Positions 16,096 through 27,100 of a stretch of DNA of 64,000 bases are shown piece after piece. Origin of the DNA: BMS3Bbin11 sp034659075 (GTDB lineage Bacteria > Pseudomonadota > Gammaproteobacteria > BMS3Bbin11). The notes under the pieces are model-generated. The model searched no databases. It was not told the origin of the DNA and saw nothing but the letters and a program-made list of their open reading frames with translations. The stretch covers positions 1-64,000 of the forward strand of contig JAYEGM010000222.1 of assembly GCA_034659075.1 (NCBI GenBank), read 5' to 3'. A program made the position numbers and the translations under genes. The stretch's first letter is position 1. Every line of letters starts with the position of its first letter.

Positions 16096-17409
16096 CTACT
16101 CCTGTTTGCCAGCCTCAATTGCGGCCGGATTTACCAGCTCCTGAAAGCTGACCGCCTTATCTTTAATTTCAGCATCTTTCAGCAATTTGTCAACAACCAT
16201 GCTTTCCAGAACCTGGGCTTCAATTTCTGACAGGCGCTTGCGGTCTGATTTATACCATTCCACGAATGACGCGGGGTCTTCATAGCTTTCTGCAAGTTTA
16301 TGCAAGCGCTCTTCGACTGCTTTGGCCTCTGGCTGCATTTTCTCGTTTTCAGTAATCTCAGCAAGGATCAGACCCAGTGCCACACGACGCTCAGCAAGTT
16401 TGCCATACATGGCCAGCATTTTTTCATCTTTTTTTACGTCTGGCTGCTCTTTCTCGGCAGTCTCAATGAGCATATCCTTTTCCTGCCTGACCAGAACCTG
16501 CGGCAAATCGATTTCATTGCTTTCCAGGACGGCCTGGAAAACCGTGTCCCGCGTCATGATCGCCAGACGGTCTTCAGCCTCTCGTGAGAGATTCTCTTTG
16601 ATTTCCTCTCGAAATTTTTCCATGCCACCTTCCTTTACACCAAAGGCTTCTGCAAGTTCTTCGTCGATTTCAGGCAGTTCTTCTTCAGCAACCTCAGTCG
16701 CCTTTACTTCAAATACAGCCTCTTTCCCAGCCAGATCTTCTGCATGGTAATCATCCGGGAAAGAAACGGTTAATGTTCTTTCCTCACCTTCTTTTATACC
16801 GACCAACTGATCTTCAAAGCCAGGGATCAGAGAGCCGGAGCCAATCACTACAGGCATTTCCTTGCCTTCACCGCCGGCGAAAGGGGTGCCGTCTACACTG
16901 CCGGTAAAATCCAGTGTGACTCGGTAGCCTTCTTTTGCCTCGCCATCCGTTTTATTCCAGTTCATACGCTGACGACGTAAAGATTCCAGCGTTGTATCAA
17001 TATCCTGATCAGATATTTCACAAACAGTACGTTCTATTTTAAGCGCTGTCAGAACCAGTTCTTTCAGATCAGGGAAAACCTCAAAGGTAGCAGTGTATTC
17101 AAGGTCCTTGCCTTCACCACCGGCCGAGGTTTCTATACTGGGCGGGCCTGCAGGCCGAATTTCCTCCTGTCCCAGCGCCTCCTGATAAGAAGACTGGATC
17201 AAATCTCCGATGACATCCTGCATAACCTGCCCGAGATAGCGTGATCTCATTATTTTCATCGGGATCTTTCCCGGGCGAAAACCCGGTACTTTTACCTGTT
17301 TAGACAGTCGCTGCAACTGTCTGCTTATTTCGCTATCCACGCGTTCAGCGGGAACTGAAATAGTCATTTTTCTTTCAATATTACCCGACTGCTCTAGGCT
17401 TATTTGCAT
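16096..17409 (-). CDS. tig: Trigger factor
   Basis: Trigger factor is the ribosome-associated chaperone for nascent chains. The N-terminal ribosome-binding loop GFRPGKIPMKIMRSR is present around residues 43-57. The FKBP-type domain follows (GYRVTLDFTGSVDGTPFAGG...LIPGFEDQLVGIKEGEERT), and the long helical C-terminal cradle completes the protein. Length of 437 is normal. It begins the tig-clpP-clpX block. Directly upstream lies a tRNA-Leu gene on the same strand. Confidence 0.96.
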   Translation of the reverse strand: MQISLEQSGNIERKMTISVPAERVDSEISRQLQRLSKQVKVPGFRPGKIPMKIMRSRYLGQVMQDVIGDLIQSSYQEALGQEEIRPAGPPSIETSAGGEGKDLEYTATFEVFPDLKELVLTALKIERTVCEISDQDIDTTLESLRRQRMNWNKTDGEAKEGYRVTLDFTGSVDGTPFAGGEGKEMPVVIGSGSLIPGFEDQLVGIKEGEERTLTVSFPDDYHAEDLAGKEAVFEVKATEVAEEELPEIDEELAEAFGVKEGGMEKFREEIKENLSREAEDRLAIMTRDTVFQAVLESNEIDLPQVLVRQEKDMLIETAEKEQPDVKKDEKMLAMYGKLAERRVALGLILAEITENEKMQPEAKAVEERLHKLAESYEDPASFVEWYKSDRKRLSEIEAQVLESMVVDKLLKDAEIKDKAVSFQELVNPAAIEAGKQE

Positions 17410-17438
17410 TTTAATATTCTCACTGGTTACTCAATATC

Positions 17439-17523
<85 letters not shown>

Positions 17524-17645
17524 TTGGTATCACGAACATTCCTGGCAAATAAGCGTTATTTGGCAGAAAATGTTACAGAACCGCGTGATTCTAGCGTAAT
17601 ACAGAATTAATTCAATCTACATTGATCATCACACGGCATGAATTA

Positions 17646-18587
17646 TTATTTTTCACTGCGTCGTGATAGCCAGACTTCCAGCCCCTGCACAATGATACCG
17701 AGATCCAGATCAAGAACCTGAGCCAGCCGATCACTGCCCAGCTGACAACCGTGTTTTTTCAGTTCCTGATAAATATATCGTTCAACCGCCGGTGCCAGCG
17801 CCCTGTCAGAATCATCACAGTCAGTCGCCAGGGTAGCCAGCTCATCGATCATTCGATGCAGGGTGTTTACATAGAGAACGGGTTCATCAAGCTGGCCGAA
17901 ATGCGTTAAATACATACGCTCCGGTTGCCATGCCATCAACCGGTCAATCGAAGCATGCCAGGCGGGCGGGTCAAACTGTACCGGGGTAGTCGGTGGAAAA
18001 ATGAAAGCACGCCCGTCACAAGCAAGCTCGGGATAGGCGATGCCAAAAGTGTCACCCGTAAAAAAACCCCTGCTCTGCTCATCCCATACACAGAAATGGT
18101 GCCGGGCATGGCCCGGCGTATCGAGGACCAGTAATTCTCTTGCACCAACTCGGAAACGGTAGGAGTCAGCCGCTTCAATGACACGGCTTTCATCAACGGG
18201 AAATATTTCCCCAACGCTATCGCGTAAACCCTGCTTGCCGTAAACAGCTTCAGCACCGGCTATCAGGCGAGCAGGATCAATCATATGCCGGCTGCCAAAG
18301 GGGTGAATGACCAACCTGGCATGCTGGCAAAGCTGCATCAGTTTTCCCGCCCCGCCTGCATGATCAAGATGTACATGGGTAGGAACGATGAAGTCTACAT
18401 TATTGAACGTTAAGCCCTGCTCTGCGAGCACAACTTTCACACGATCACTAGTTCGTTCTACCCCTGTATCAATAACCGCCACACGGCTGTCATCAATGAG
18501 CAGGTAACAGGCCGCCAGTCCGGTTCGTAAGTAACCGCTATCAATCTGTATAATATGATGATCAAGTAATTTGCTGAAGGAGGCCAT
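17646..18587 (-). CDS. Metallo-beta-lactamase-fold hydrolase
   Basis: The protein has the MBL-fold metal motif THVHLDHAGG near residues 70-80, the later metal ligands in LDTPGHARHH and FFTGDTFG, and a C-terminal YLTHFGQ. This set is typical of glyoxalase-II-like zinc hydrolases; the actual substrate is unknown. I chose the ATG at 18587 because AGGGG lies about eight bases upstream; an in-frame GTG three codons earlier is possible. Length is 313 residues. The C-terminal 90 residues form an extra helical region (YIYQELKKHGCQLG). It is a single-gene unit divergent from the 18727 gene. Confidence 0.88.
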   Translation of the reverse strand: MASFSKLLDHHIIQIDSGYLRTGLAACYLLIDDSRVAVIDTGVERTSDRVKVVLAEQGLTFNNVDFIVPTHVHLDHAGGAGKLMQLCQHARLVIHPFGSRHMIDPARLIAGAEAVYGKQGLRDSVGEIFPVDESRVIEAADSYRFRVGARELLVLDTPGHARHHFCVWDEQSRGFFTGDTFGIAYPELACDGRAFIFPPTTPVQFDPPAWHASIDRLMAWQPERMYLTHFGQLDEPVLYVNTLHRMIDELATLATDCDDSDRALAPAVERYIYQELKKHGCQLGSDRLAQVLDLDLGIIVQGLEVWLSRRSEK

Positions 18588-18726
18588 ATAAGTCACCCCT
18601 GTTATTCGAGATATCAGTATCTTACATGTTTTTTATTTTAGCTACAGATGCTATTACTAGATAATTACTGAAAATAACCTATATTTCAGGCATAGGACAC
18701 TCATAACATATCCCCTGTACAAAATA

Positions 18727-19221
18727 ATGGCAAAAGATACGGATAATCAGGTATACCGCGTAGTCATGGACGGTTATTTTCTTGCTGATACCAGCAAGAC
18801 ACAGGTGATTCGAAAATTGAGAAGGCTGTTTGGTATCACTGAAGAAAAAATGTTGAATATGTTTGATGGCCAGCCAACCATTATCAAAAGCCAGCTTCCC
18901 AAGCATAAGGCCTATCAATACCTCAGAACGATTACCAATGCAGGCGCCGCCTGCCACATCGACAGGCTGCACCTGACCGGCCCGGAAGAAACAACGCAGC
19001 TTCCTGTTCATATTGAAAGATTCAACGATATAGATAGCTTCGACCCTCTGGACAAAATAAAAAGGCGCATCCAGGACAGAAACGATTTCAGTGAAGTTAT
19101 GCGACTGGAACTGATGGAAATGGATCAGGTGCGCAAAAAAAGCGATCTGATTATTACCACCCTGTTCATTTCACTGTTTCTCATTCTTATTGCCGCAGTT
19201 ATTTTTCTTTTCCTGTTTTAG
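18727..19221 (+). CDS. Hypothetical protein with a C-terminal membrane anchor
   Basis: I do not recognise a named family for this 164-residue protein. The C-terminus (LIITTLFISLFLILIAAVIF) is a single transmembrane helix followed by only a few residues, so the protein is tail-anchored. The first 85 residues have a compact alpha/beta pattern with GQPTIIKSQLPKHKAYQYL and then AGAACHIDRL. This resembles the small ferredoxin-like modules, similar to the L7/L12 C-terminal domain, that occur in some membrane proteins; that resemblance is an impression from the pattern only. No ribosome-binding site stands out. It lies just upstream of typA with a 108-base gap and might be cotranscribed. Confidence 0.7.
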   Translation: MAKDTDNQVYRVVMDGYFLADTSKTQVIRKLRRLFGITEEKMLNMFDGQPTIIKSQLPKHKAYQYLRTITNAGAACHIDRLHLTGPEETTQLPVHIERFNDIDSFDPLDKIKRRIQDRNDFSEVMRLELMEMDQVRKKSDLIITTLFISLFLILIAAVIFLFLF

Positions 19222-19329
19222 GGTATTCCTGCAGATCAAGGACGCCCTGGATAGTTTCAAATTCTCAATACTATTAGCCTGTTTCTGCTGTATAATCCCC
19301 GCCCTTTCTCTCCCTACCGGACTTAGAAC

Positions 19330-21156
19330 GTGTCTCGCAAACTTAGAAATATCGCTATCATCGCCCATGTCGATCATGGCAAAACAACTCTCGTTGATGC
19401 TCTGCTTGAACAATCTGGCACCTTCGGTGAGCGTGAACAGGCACCCGAACGAGCCATGGACTCCAATGATCTTGAGCGTGAGCGTGGAATTACCATCCTC
19501 GCAAAAAACACCTCAGTCAGCTGGAAGGGCCACACAATAAACATCGTCGACACCCCCGGCCATGCCGATTTCGGTGGTGAAGTAGAACGCGTACTATCAA
19601 TGGTCGATTCAGTCCTGCTGCTGGTCGATGCCGTGGAAGGCCCGATGCCGCAAACCCGCTTCGTCACTCAGAAAGCCTTTAACATGGGCTTCAAACCGAT
19701 TGTCGTGATTAATAAAATTGACCGCGATGGCTCGCGTCCCGACTGGGTCATGGACCAGACATTCGATTTGTTCGACCGTCTCGGCGGCACTGATGAACAA
19801 CTTGATTTCCCGGTCGTTTATGCCTCAGCCATCAATGGTTATGCTACGATCGATCCGGATGTTAAAACTGACAACATGGATGCCCTGTTTGACATGATTA
19901 TCGAGCATGTCAGTGCGCCAGATGTCGATGTCAACGGTCCGATGCAGTTGCAGGTATCCGCACTGGATTACGATTCCTTCAAAGGTATTATCGGTATCGG
20001 CCGCGTTTCTCGAGGCAAGTTAACCCCCAATACCCCAGTAAAAGTCATCGATATCGACGGTAAAGTAAGAAACGGACGTATCCTGCAATTAATGGGCCTG
20101 CATGGACTGCAGCGCACAGAAATAGAAGAAGCCGAAGCAGGTGACATCATCGCCTTCAGCGGCATGGATGAATTGCATATCTCTGATACGCTCTGTGATC
20201 CGGACAATGTTGAGGCACTCACGCCTCTTTCGGTTGATGAGCCAACAGTAAGCATGTTTTTCCAGGTAAATAATTCCCCATTTGCCGGTAAAGAAGGTAA
20301 ATATGTGACTTCCCGCCAGATTCGTGACCGCCTGCAGAAAGAATTACTGCATAATGTTGCCTTACGCGTAGAAGATACCCCGGATCCTGATAAATTCCGT
20401 GTATCCGGTCGCGGTGAGCTGCATCTTTCAATTCTCATTGAAAACATGCGCCGCGAAGGCTTTGAACTTGGCGTCTCTCGACCTGTAGTTATCATCCGTG
20501 AAGTCGATGGCGAACAGCAAGAGCCCTATGAAATGCTGACGGTCGATGTAGAAACAGACCACCAGGGTACCATTATGGAAAAACTCGGTGAACGCAAAGG
20601 TGAACTGGCTGACATGCAGCCGGATGGGCGTGGCCGCGTCCGGCTGGACTACATGATTCCTGCCCGTGGGCTGATCGGTTTCCGTACTGAATTTCTGACC
20701 GCCACCCAGGGCACTGGACTGATGCACCATGTGTTTGATCATTATGGCAAGGTTAAACCCGGCGAAGTTGGTCAACGCATGAACGGTGTATTGATCGCCA
20801 ATGGGTCGGGTAAATGCCTCGGTTTTTCTCTGTTCAATCTACAGGAACGGGGTCGTCTGTTTCTCGGTCCCGGTGCGGAGGTTTACGAAGGCAGTATTAT
20901 TGGCATTCACTCTCGCTCAAACGACCTCGTTGTCAACCCACTCAAAGGCAAGCAACTGACCAACGTCCGTGCCTCGGGCACCGATGAAGCTATTGATCTG
21001 GTTCCACCGATTAAATTCACCCTGGAACAGGCACTGGAATTCATCAATGATGATGAACTGGTTGAAGTGACACCGGAAAGCATACGTATCCGTAAAAAAC
21101 TACTGCTGGAGCATGAACGCAAGAAAGCCTCGCGGGTGCCGAAATCTGAAAGATAA
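19330..21156 (+). CDS. typA: Ribosome-associated GTPase TypA/BipA
   Basis: TypA (BipA) is a translational GTPase related to EF-G that acts in ribosome assembly and stress adaptation. The start is GTG, giving MSRKLRNIAIIAHVDHGKTTLVDALL with the G1 loop HVDHGKTT. Other G motifs are RGITI, DTPGHADFGGEV and NKIDRDGSRP. Domains II, III, V and the BipA-specific C-terminal domain follow, ending in a basic tail (RIRKKLLLEHERKKASR). Length of 608 residues is usual. The gene is followed by a 286-base stretch filled with a composite repeat. Confidence 0.96.
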   Translation: MSRKLRNIAIIAHVDHGKTTLVDALLEQSGTFGEREQAPERAMDSNDLERERGITILAKNTSVSWKGHTINIVDTPGHADFGGEVERVLSMVDSVLLLVDAVEGPMPQTRFVTQKAFNMGFKPIVVINKIDRDGSRPDWVMDQTFDLFDRLGGTDEQLDFPVVYASAINGYATIDPDVKTDNMDALFDMIIEHVSAPDVDVNGPMQLQVSALDYDSFKGIIGIGRVSRGKLTPNTPVKVIDIDGKVRNGRILQLMGLHGLQRTEIEEAEAGDIIAFSGMDELHISDTLCDPDNVEALTPLSVDEPTVSMFFQVNNSPFAGKEGKYVTSRQIRDRLQKELLHNVALRVEDTPDPDKFRVSGRGELHLSILIENMRREGFELGVSRPVVIIREVDGEQQEPYEMLTVDVETDHQGTIMEKLGERKGELADMQPDGRGRVRLDYMIPARGLIGFRTEFLTATQGTGLMHHVFDHYGKVKPGEVGQRMNGVLIANGSGKCLGFSLFNLQERGRLFLGPGAEVYEGSIIGIHSRSNDLVVNPLKGKQLTNVRASGTDEAIDLVPPIKFTLEQALEFINDDELVEVTPESIRIRKKLLLEHERKKASRVPKSER

Positions 21157-21166
21157 AACTTCTCTG

Positions 21167-21411
21167 TTAACCACAGAGGGCAGAGGGGTACACAGAGAGA
21201 ACCTTTTTTGAATTAATCCGTCATTGCGAGCACAGCGCGGCAATCTCTTTGTTTTGCTGCAGCCGTTTTGAGATTGCTTCGTCACTATGTTCCTCGTGAT
21301 GACGAACCGAAGTCACTAGAATGTTTACATGATTCAGTTTTGCATTGGTGCAGACACAAGAAAAAATATCATAAAGGAACCTCTGTGACCTCCGTGTCCT
21401 CTGTGGTGAAA
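21167..21411. repeat. Composite intergenic repeat with nested inverted arms
   Basis: The outer arms are ACCACAGAGG-type sequences: TTAACCACAGAGGGCAGAGG begins the left arm (21167-21203), and 21376-21411 is its imperfect inverted copy. The inner part is a long imperfect hairpin of the CATTGCGAG type: CGTCATTGCGAG at 21219-21230 pairs with CTCGTGATGACG at 21293-21304, and GGCAATCTC pairs with GAGATTGCTTC. Both sequence types are familiar to me as dispersed intergenic repeats in environmental bacteria. Together they fill the typA-pepN gap; no gene is present here. Confidence 0.75.
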
Positions 21412-21442
21412 TAGCCTTTAGCCTTTAAATAGGAACTCCCCA

Positions 21443-24076
21443 ATGCGTGATGCCACCCCTTCAGCTATATACCTGAAAGACTACCATAAACCCGATTATC
21501 TGATTGACACGGTTGATCTTGAATTCGACCTAAAACCTGACCAGACGACTGTCTCTTCCCGCATGCAGGTTCGTCGCCGTGAGGGCGTTTCAGCCTCTGC
21601 ACCGTTGTTGCTTGATGGGCAGGAACTTGAACTTATTTCAGTCACTATTAACGATGCACAACAGGATGTATCCAGCCTGCTGCTGACCGATAGTGAACTG
21701 ACACTGACATCACTGCCGGACCGATTTACCCTTGAAATTATCTGCGCCATCAGACCTGAGTTAAACACTAAGCTCGAAGGTCTGTATAAATCCGGCAGCA
21801 TGTACTGCACGCAATGTGAAGCCGAAGGCTTCCGGCGCATTACTTATTTTCCTGATCGGCCGGATATCATGGCACGCTTCAGCACCCGTATTATTGCCGA
21901 TAAAACCGACTATCCCGTACTGCTTTCAAACGGCAACCTTGTGGAGGATGGAGACAGTGATGACAATCGTCACTGGACATACTGGGAAGACCCCTACCCT
22001 AAACCCTGTTATCTGTTTGCTCTGGTTGCCGGCCCGCTAACTGTACTCGAGGACAGCTACCGCACAACATCTGGCCGCGAAGTCGCGCTGAAGCTTTATA
22101 CCGAACCCCACAATAGCAGTAAAACCGATCATGCCATGTGCTCTCTAAAACAGGCCATGCAGTGGGATGAAGAAGTCTTTGGCCTCGAATATGATCTCGA
22201 TTGTTTCATGATCGTCGCAGTCGATGATTTCAACATGGGTGCAATGGAAAACAAGGGCCTGAATATTTTTAACACCGCCTGCGTACTGGCCCGGCCTGAC
22301 ACAGCGACGGATGCCGACTATGACCGTATACAGTCTATTGTTGGTCATGAATATTTCCATAACTGGACCGGTAACCGCGTCACCTGCCGCGACTGGTTTC
22401 AGCTGAGTCTGAAAGAAGGTTTAACAGTTTTTCGGGACCAGGAGTTTAGCGCAGACCTTAACTCTCGCGCAGTCAAACGAATTGAAGAAGTGCGCGTGCT
22501 GCGCGGCCATCAGTTTCCTGAAGATGACGGCCCGACAGCACATTCTGTAAGACCGGATAATTACATAGAAATAAGCAACTTCTACACCTCTACCATCTAC
22601 CGCAAAGGAGCTGAAGTTATCCGCATGATGCATACACTGATCGGCGGCGATGCCTTTCGACGGGGCATGGATCTTTACTTCAAGCGCCACGATGGCCAGG
22701 CGGTCACTACGGATGATTTTGTCTGTGCCATGGAAGATGCAAGCCAACAGGACCTGGGGCAATTTCGTCTCTGGTACAGCCAGGCCGGGACACCGGAACT
22801 TGAAATCAGTACGGAGTTTGATGAAGTAAAAGCTGAGCTGAAACTTGAGGTCAGTCAGCATACGCCTGTCACCCCCGGTCAGTCGAATAAACTGCCTTTG
22901 CATATCCCCTTCTCCATCGGCCTGATCGATAAATGTGGCAACGACATCACCGTGCAACTCAGCAGTGAAAAGACTGCCCCTGCAGCAGGCACCCGGACAT
23001 TGGATGTTCGCAACAGCAGCGAAACTTTTATTTTCAAAACAGGTAGTAATCGACCGCAGCTTTCGCTGCTGCGAAATTTCTCTGCACCGGTTCGCATCAT
23101 CAGCAAACAGTCACTGGAAGAACTCTGCTTTCTACTACGCTACGACAGCGATCCGTTTAATCGGTGGGAAGCCGGCCAGCAACTGGCCATGGCACAGATG
23201 CAGGCTCTCATAACAGATAAAAACCACCAGGTCCCGGATACTGTCTTCGATGCCTACGCAGAGGTACTCGAAAATCCAGCGCTGGATCCCACTCTGATTT
23301 CCGAGATATTTATCCTGCCGGGTGAAAGCTATCTTGCCGACAATATGGAAACCGTGGACATTGATGGCATACACAGAGCAAGCCGGCACTTCGCAAAGCT
23401 TCTTGCAAAAAAACTGGAAAGCCAGTTCAGCGCAATTGCAGAGAGAAAAGTCACCCGCACAGCTTACAGTTTTAACGCCAAGGACGTTGCCAGGCGAAGA
23501 TTGCACAATCTGTCTTTATCATACCTGATGGAACTACCCGACAGTAAATATGTAAAGCTTTGTTTGCAGCACTTTCAGCAGGCAGACAACATGACCGACA
23601 GCCTGAATGCACTGATTGCCCTGTCAAACCGCGATTGTGGTGCATGCAACCAGGCGCTGGAGTCATTCTACGAAAAATGGTCTGCTGATGTTCTGGTGGT
23701 GAATAAGTGGCTATCTGTACAGGCCATGTCCCGCTTGCCGGGCACACTCGACAGAGTTCGTGCGTTAACTGAACATGAAGCTTTTGAAATCAGAAACCCC
23801 AATAAAGTACGTGCACTGATTGGCACTTTCTGTAGCGCTAACCAGGCCCAGTTTCATGCGGAAGATGGTCAGGGTTACGCCTTTCTGACTGAATATATCA
23901 TCAGTATTGATGCACTGAATCCGCAGATTGCTGCCAGGCTATTGACGCCCCTGACAAGATGGAAGCGCATGGATAGCAAGCGTCAATTGCTGATGAAAAA
24001 GGCTTTGGAGATTATACTCTCGCATGCAGGACTGTCCCGTGATGTGTATGAAATTGTCAGTAAGTCGCTGGCCTGA
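21443..24076 (+). CDS. pepN: Aminopeptidase N (M1 family)
   Basis: PepN is the main cytosolic zinc aminopeptidase of gammaproteobacteria. The 877-residue length matches the bacterial PepN subfamily. The substrate-binding GAMEN is at residues 266-270. The zinc site is HEYFH with H302, E303 and H306, and the third ligand is E325 in LSLKEGLTVF. The C-terminal two-thirds form the beta and superhelical domains, including NLSLSYLMELPDSKYVKLC. It stands alone between the composite repeat and the 1159-residue oxidoreductase gene. Confidence 0.96.
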   Translation: MRDATPSAIYLKDYHKPDYLIDTVDLEFDLKPDQTTVSSRMQVRRREGVSASAPLLLDGQELELISVTINDAQQDVSSLLLTDSELTLTSLPDRFTLEIICAIRPELNTKLEGLYKSGSMYCTQCEAEGFRRITYFPDRPDIMARFSTRIIADKTDYPVLLSNGNLVEDGDSDDNRHWTYWEDPYPKPCYLFALVAGPLTVLEDSYRTTSGREVALKLYTEPHNSSKTDHAMCSLKQAMQWDEEVFGLEYDLDCFMIVAVDDFNMGAMENKGLNIFNTACVLARPDTATDADYDRIQSIVGHEYFHNWTGNRVTCRDWFQLSLKEGLTVFRDQEFSADLNSRAVKRIEEVRVLRGHQFPEDDGPTAHSVRPDNYIEISNFYTSTIYRKGAEVIRMMHTLIGGDAFRRGMDLYFKRHDGQAVTTDDFVCAMEDASQQDLGQFRLWYSQAGTPELEISTEFDEVKAELKLEVSQHTPVTPGQSNKLPLHIPFSIGLIDKCGNDITVQLSSEKTAPAAGTRTLDVRNSSETFIFKTGSNRPQLSLLRNFSAPVRIISKQSLEELCFLLRYDSDPFNRWEAGQQLAMAQMQALITDKNHQVPDTVFDAYAEVLENPALDPTLISEIFILPGESYLADNMETVDIDGIHRASRHFAKLLAKKLESQFSAIAERKVTRTAYSFNAKDVARRRLHNLSLSYLMELPDSKYVKLCLQHFQQADNMTDSLNALIALSNRDCGACNQALESFYEKWSADVLVVNKWLSVQAMSRLPGTLDRVRALTEHEAFEIRNPNKVRALIGTFCSANQAQFHAEDGQGYAFLTEYIISIDALNPQIAARLLTPLTRWKRMDSKRQLLMKKALEIILSHAGLSRDVYEIVSKSLA

Positions 24077-24157
24077 TTCTATGTGAAGCCAGTCTGCGAT
24101 TCTCTCCCTTACAAGCAACGCCACTGATAACACGGTCTTTTACAGCAAAACATCAGT

Positions 24158-24163
24158 TATAAT
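24158..24163 (+). promoter_or_regulatory. -10 box before the large oxidoreductase gene
   Basis: TATAAT, 29 bases upstream of the ATG at 24192. No good -35 sequence is seen. Position is suitable for its promoter. Confidence 0.35.
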
Positions 24164-24191
24164 CATCAGAAATTAACTTTGTGATCTACTG

Positions 24192-27100
24192 ATGAATTCA
24201 TCCAGCCAGCAATCAATCGCTGACCTTTCCTTTGATTCCCTGAATACTGTTTCAGGCCTGCAGCAATTGGACCAGAACTTTCTTGCTGTGCTTGCTAACA
24301 GGGATCCATCGTTGCACAGGACATTGCTCGCCTATCGCCAGCAAAATATAAATCTCACTGCCATTGATCTGAGTGAATTTCTCCTTGCACTAGCACCGTA
24401 TATCGAAGCATATATTGCACTGAATTTCGGAATCGAAAATGAAACCGAAGCATCGCATAACCGTATCAATAACGAAAAAGCAATCCACGTATTTAAAAAA
24501 CAATTCGTCCAACGCCGCTCACGCCGATATCGTGGCGACATGGACATTCCTTTTACTGAGCTTGATCAGTGGCTGAATAAACAGATAAGCAACAACGAAG
24601 ACCGGGAACTTGCTGTCTCTCAATTTGCCATTGGTTTGCTTGAGGACACTGAAAAATTTAAGGAAGACATCCGGCGCCTTATACAATGGGTCATCCACAT
24701 CCGGAAAAATAATGTGGCCACCGATATCCTTGAAAACTGGGTCAGTTTCAAATTGCCGGCACTTATCGATTATGCCCAGTTAGTCCCGCTGGAAGATATT
24801 GACAATGACCCTGTAGGCAGATGTCAGGCCAGCATGGAAAATCATGTAAGACGTGACGGCTTCAGCCTGACCGACCAGCGAATGAACCTGCGCCAGATCA
24901 TGGGCGAAATTAACTACTGCATCTATTGTCACGACCATGACGGGGATTTCTGTTCACGTGGTTTCCCCGAAAACAAGAAGGATTCCGACTCAGGCTTTCG
25001 TGTTAATCCGCTCGGTGAAACCCTGACAGGCTGTCCGCTGGGAGAAAAGATCTCCGAGATGCACCTGCTCAAGCGCGATGGTTATGATATTGCCGCCCTC
25101 GCCATGGCAACTCGTGATAATCCCATGCTGCCCGCTACCGGTCACCGTATCTGTAATGATTGCATGAAGTCCTGCATCTATCAGAAACAGGATCCGGTGA
25201 ATATCCCGGAAGTGGAAACCGGCATTCTGACTGACGTACTAAAGCTTACCTGGGGGGTAGAAATTTATTTGCTGCTGGTGCGCTGGAACCCTTTGCGTCA
25301 GGAACAATACCTGCCCGAAGAAAACAACAAACGCCGCGTACTGGTCGTCGGCCTGGGACCTGCAGGTTTTACCATGGCACACTACCTTAGCATGGCAGGC
25401 TGTAATGTTACCGGCGTAGATGGTTTGAAGCTTGAACCACTGGATGAACATCTGCTGATGTCCCCCATACGTAATTACTCCAGCATTGTAGAATCGCTGG
25501 ACGACCGGGTGCTGTCCGGTTTTGGTGGTGTAGCCGAATATGGAATAACCGTACGCTGGGATAAAAATTTTCTTAAACTGATTTATATCAGCCTTGCACG
25601 GCGCAAGAATATAGGCCTTTCCGGTGGTGTCCGTTTTGGCGGCACACTCACCATCGAAGATGCCTGGGAGCAGGGCTTCGAACATATCAGCATAGCCAAT
25701 GGCGCTGGCCTGCCCAGGGTAATACCCATGATTAACAGTCTGGCCCGCGGCATGCGACAGGCCAATGACTTCCTGATGGCGCTGCAACTGACCGGCGCAG
25801 CAAAATTTGATAGCCTGGCCAACCTTCAGGTGCGCCTGCCGGCGGTGGTAATTGGCGGTGGTCTGACAGCCATCGATACTGCTACCGAACTGCAGAGCTA
25901 TTATATCCGCCAGGTTGAAAAGGCTCTCATACGCTTTACAATTCTTGATACAGAAATGGGCAGAGAAAAAATCTTTGCCGGCCTCGATAAAGAAAATCAG
26001 GGCATACTTGAAACCTTTCTCGAACATGGCAAAGCCGTCGTCAACGAAAGAAAACGGGCGGCTGCTTGCAATGAAAAACCAGACTTTCTTCCTCTGCTGC
26101 GGCAATGGGGCGGCGTTACCCTGACCTACCGCCGGGGCCTGAATGAATCACCGGCTTATTTGCGCAACCACGATGAAGTGGTCAAGGCTCTGCAGGAAGG
26201 CATCTATTATGCCGAAGGCGTGGAACCCGTCGAAGCCATGCTTGATGAGTATGGCCATGTATCAGGACTCAGATGCAGGGTTAAACAGCAACGCGATGGC
26301 CGCTGGCTGGCCAGCGAAGAACAAGTTTTACCCGCACGTGCGATCATGGTGGCGGCCGGTGCATCACCCAATACTATTTATGAAAATGAATACCCCGGTA
26401 GCTTTAAAATGGAAGGCAATCACTTTTTGCCGCATATTTGCCACCCTTCAGGGGTGCAGCCCGTGGCGGTTGCCGAAAACTGCAAGGTGGATGAATTTGG
26501 TCCATTTACCTCCTATGCGTATCAGGACAAACGCATCAGTTTTATTGGAGACACGCACCCGGTTTTTCATGGCAGCGTGGTAAAAGCCATTGCCTCAAGT
26601 CAGCGCACTTACCCTGAAATCATCAAATTACTCGATCAGCAAACTGAAGACCCAATGCGTGAAGAGGGTGATAATTTCACATCAGATTTCCAGCAGCAGC
26701 TATCTGCTACTGTTGATCGCATCGATGCATCACACCCTGCCGTTGTGGAAATATGGGTCAGGGCGCCAATGGCGGCAAAGAACTTTCAGCCCGGACAATT
26801 TTTCCGCCTGCAGACATTTGAAAAATATAGTCGCGTAGTGGCCGGCACACGTTTACAGATCCCCTTACAAACGGTCAGCGGCGCCGGAGTGGAGGGAGAT
26901 TGCGTGCGACTGCTGCTATTACGTTTCGGGGCCAACGCTCGCATTGCTGAACAACTCAAGCCCGGCGACCCGCTGGTGCTGATGGGGCCGACAGGATCAC
27001 CGGCAGAGCTGGGGCACCAGCGTACTGTACTGGTGATTGCTGGAGCATGGGGAGCTGCAGTAATGATAGACCTGGGCAGAGCCCTGCGTGCAGCAGGTAA

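Noticed and set aside
25239..26105. A 288-codon minus-strand frame inside the 1159-residue oxidoreductase gene
   Set aside because: The plus strand has clear FAD and iron-sulfur motifs here; the antisense frame shows no domain or ribosome-binding site.
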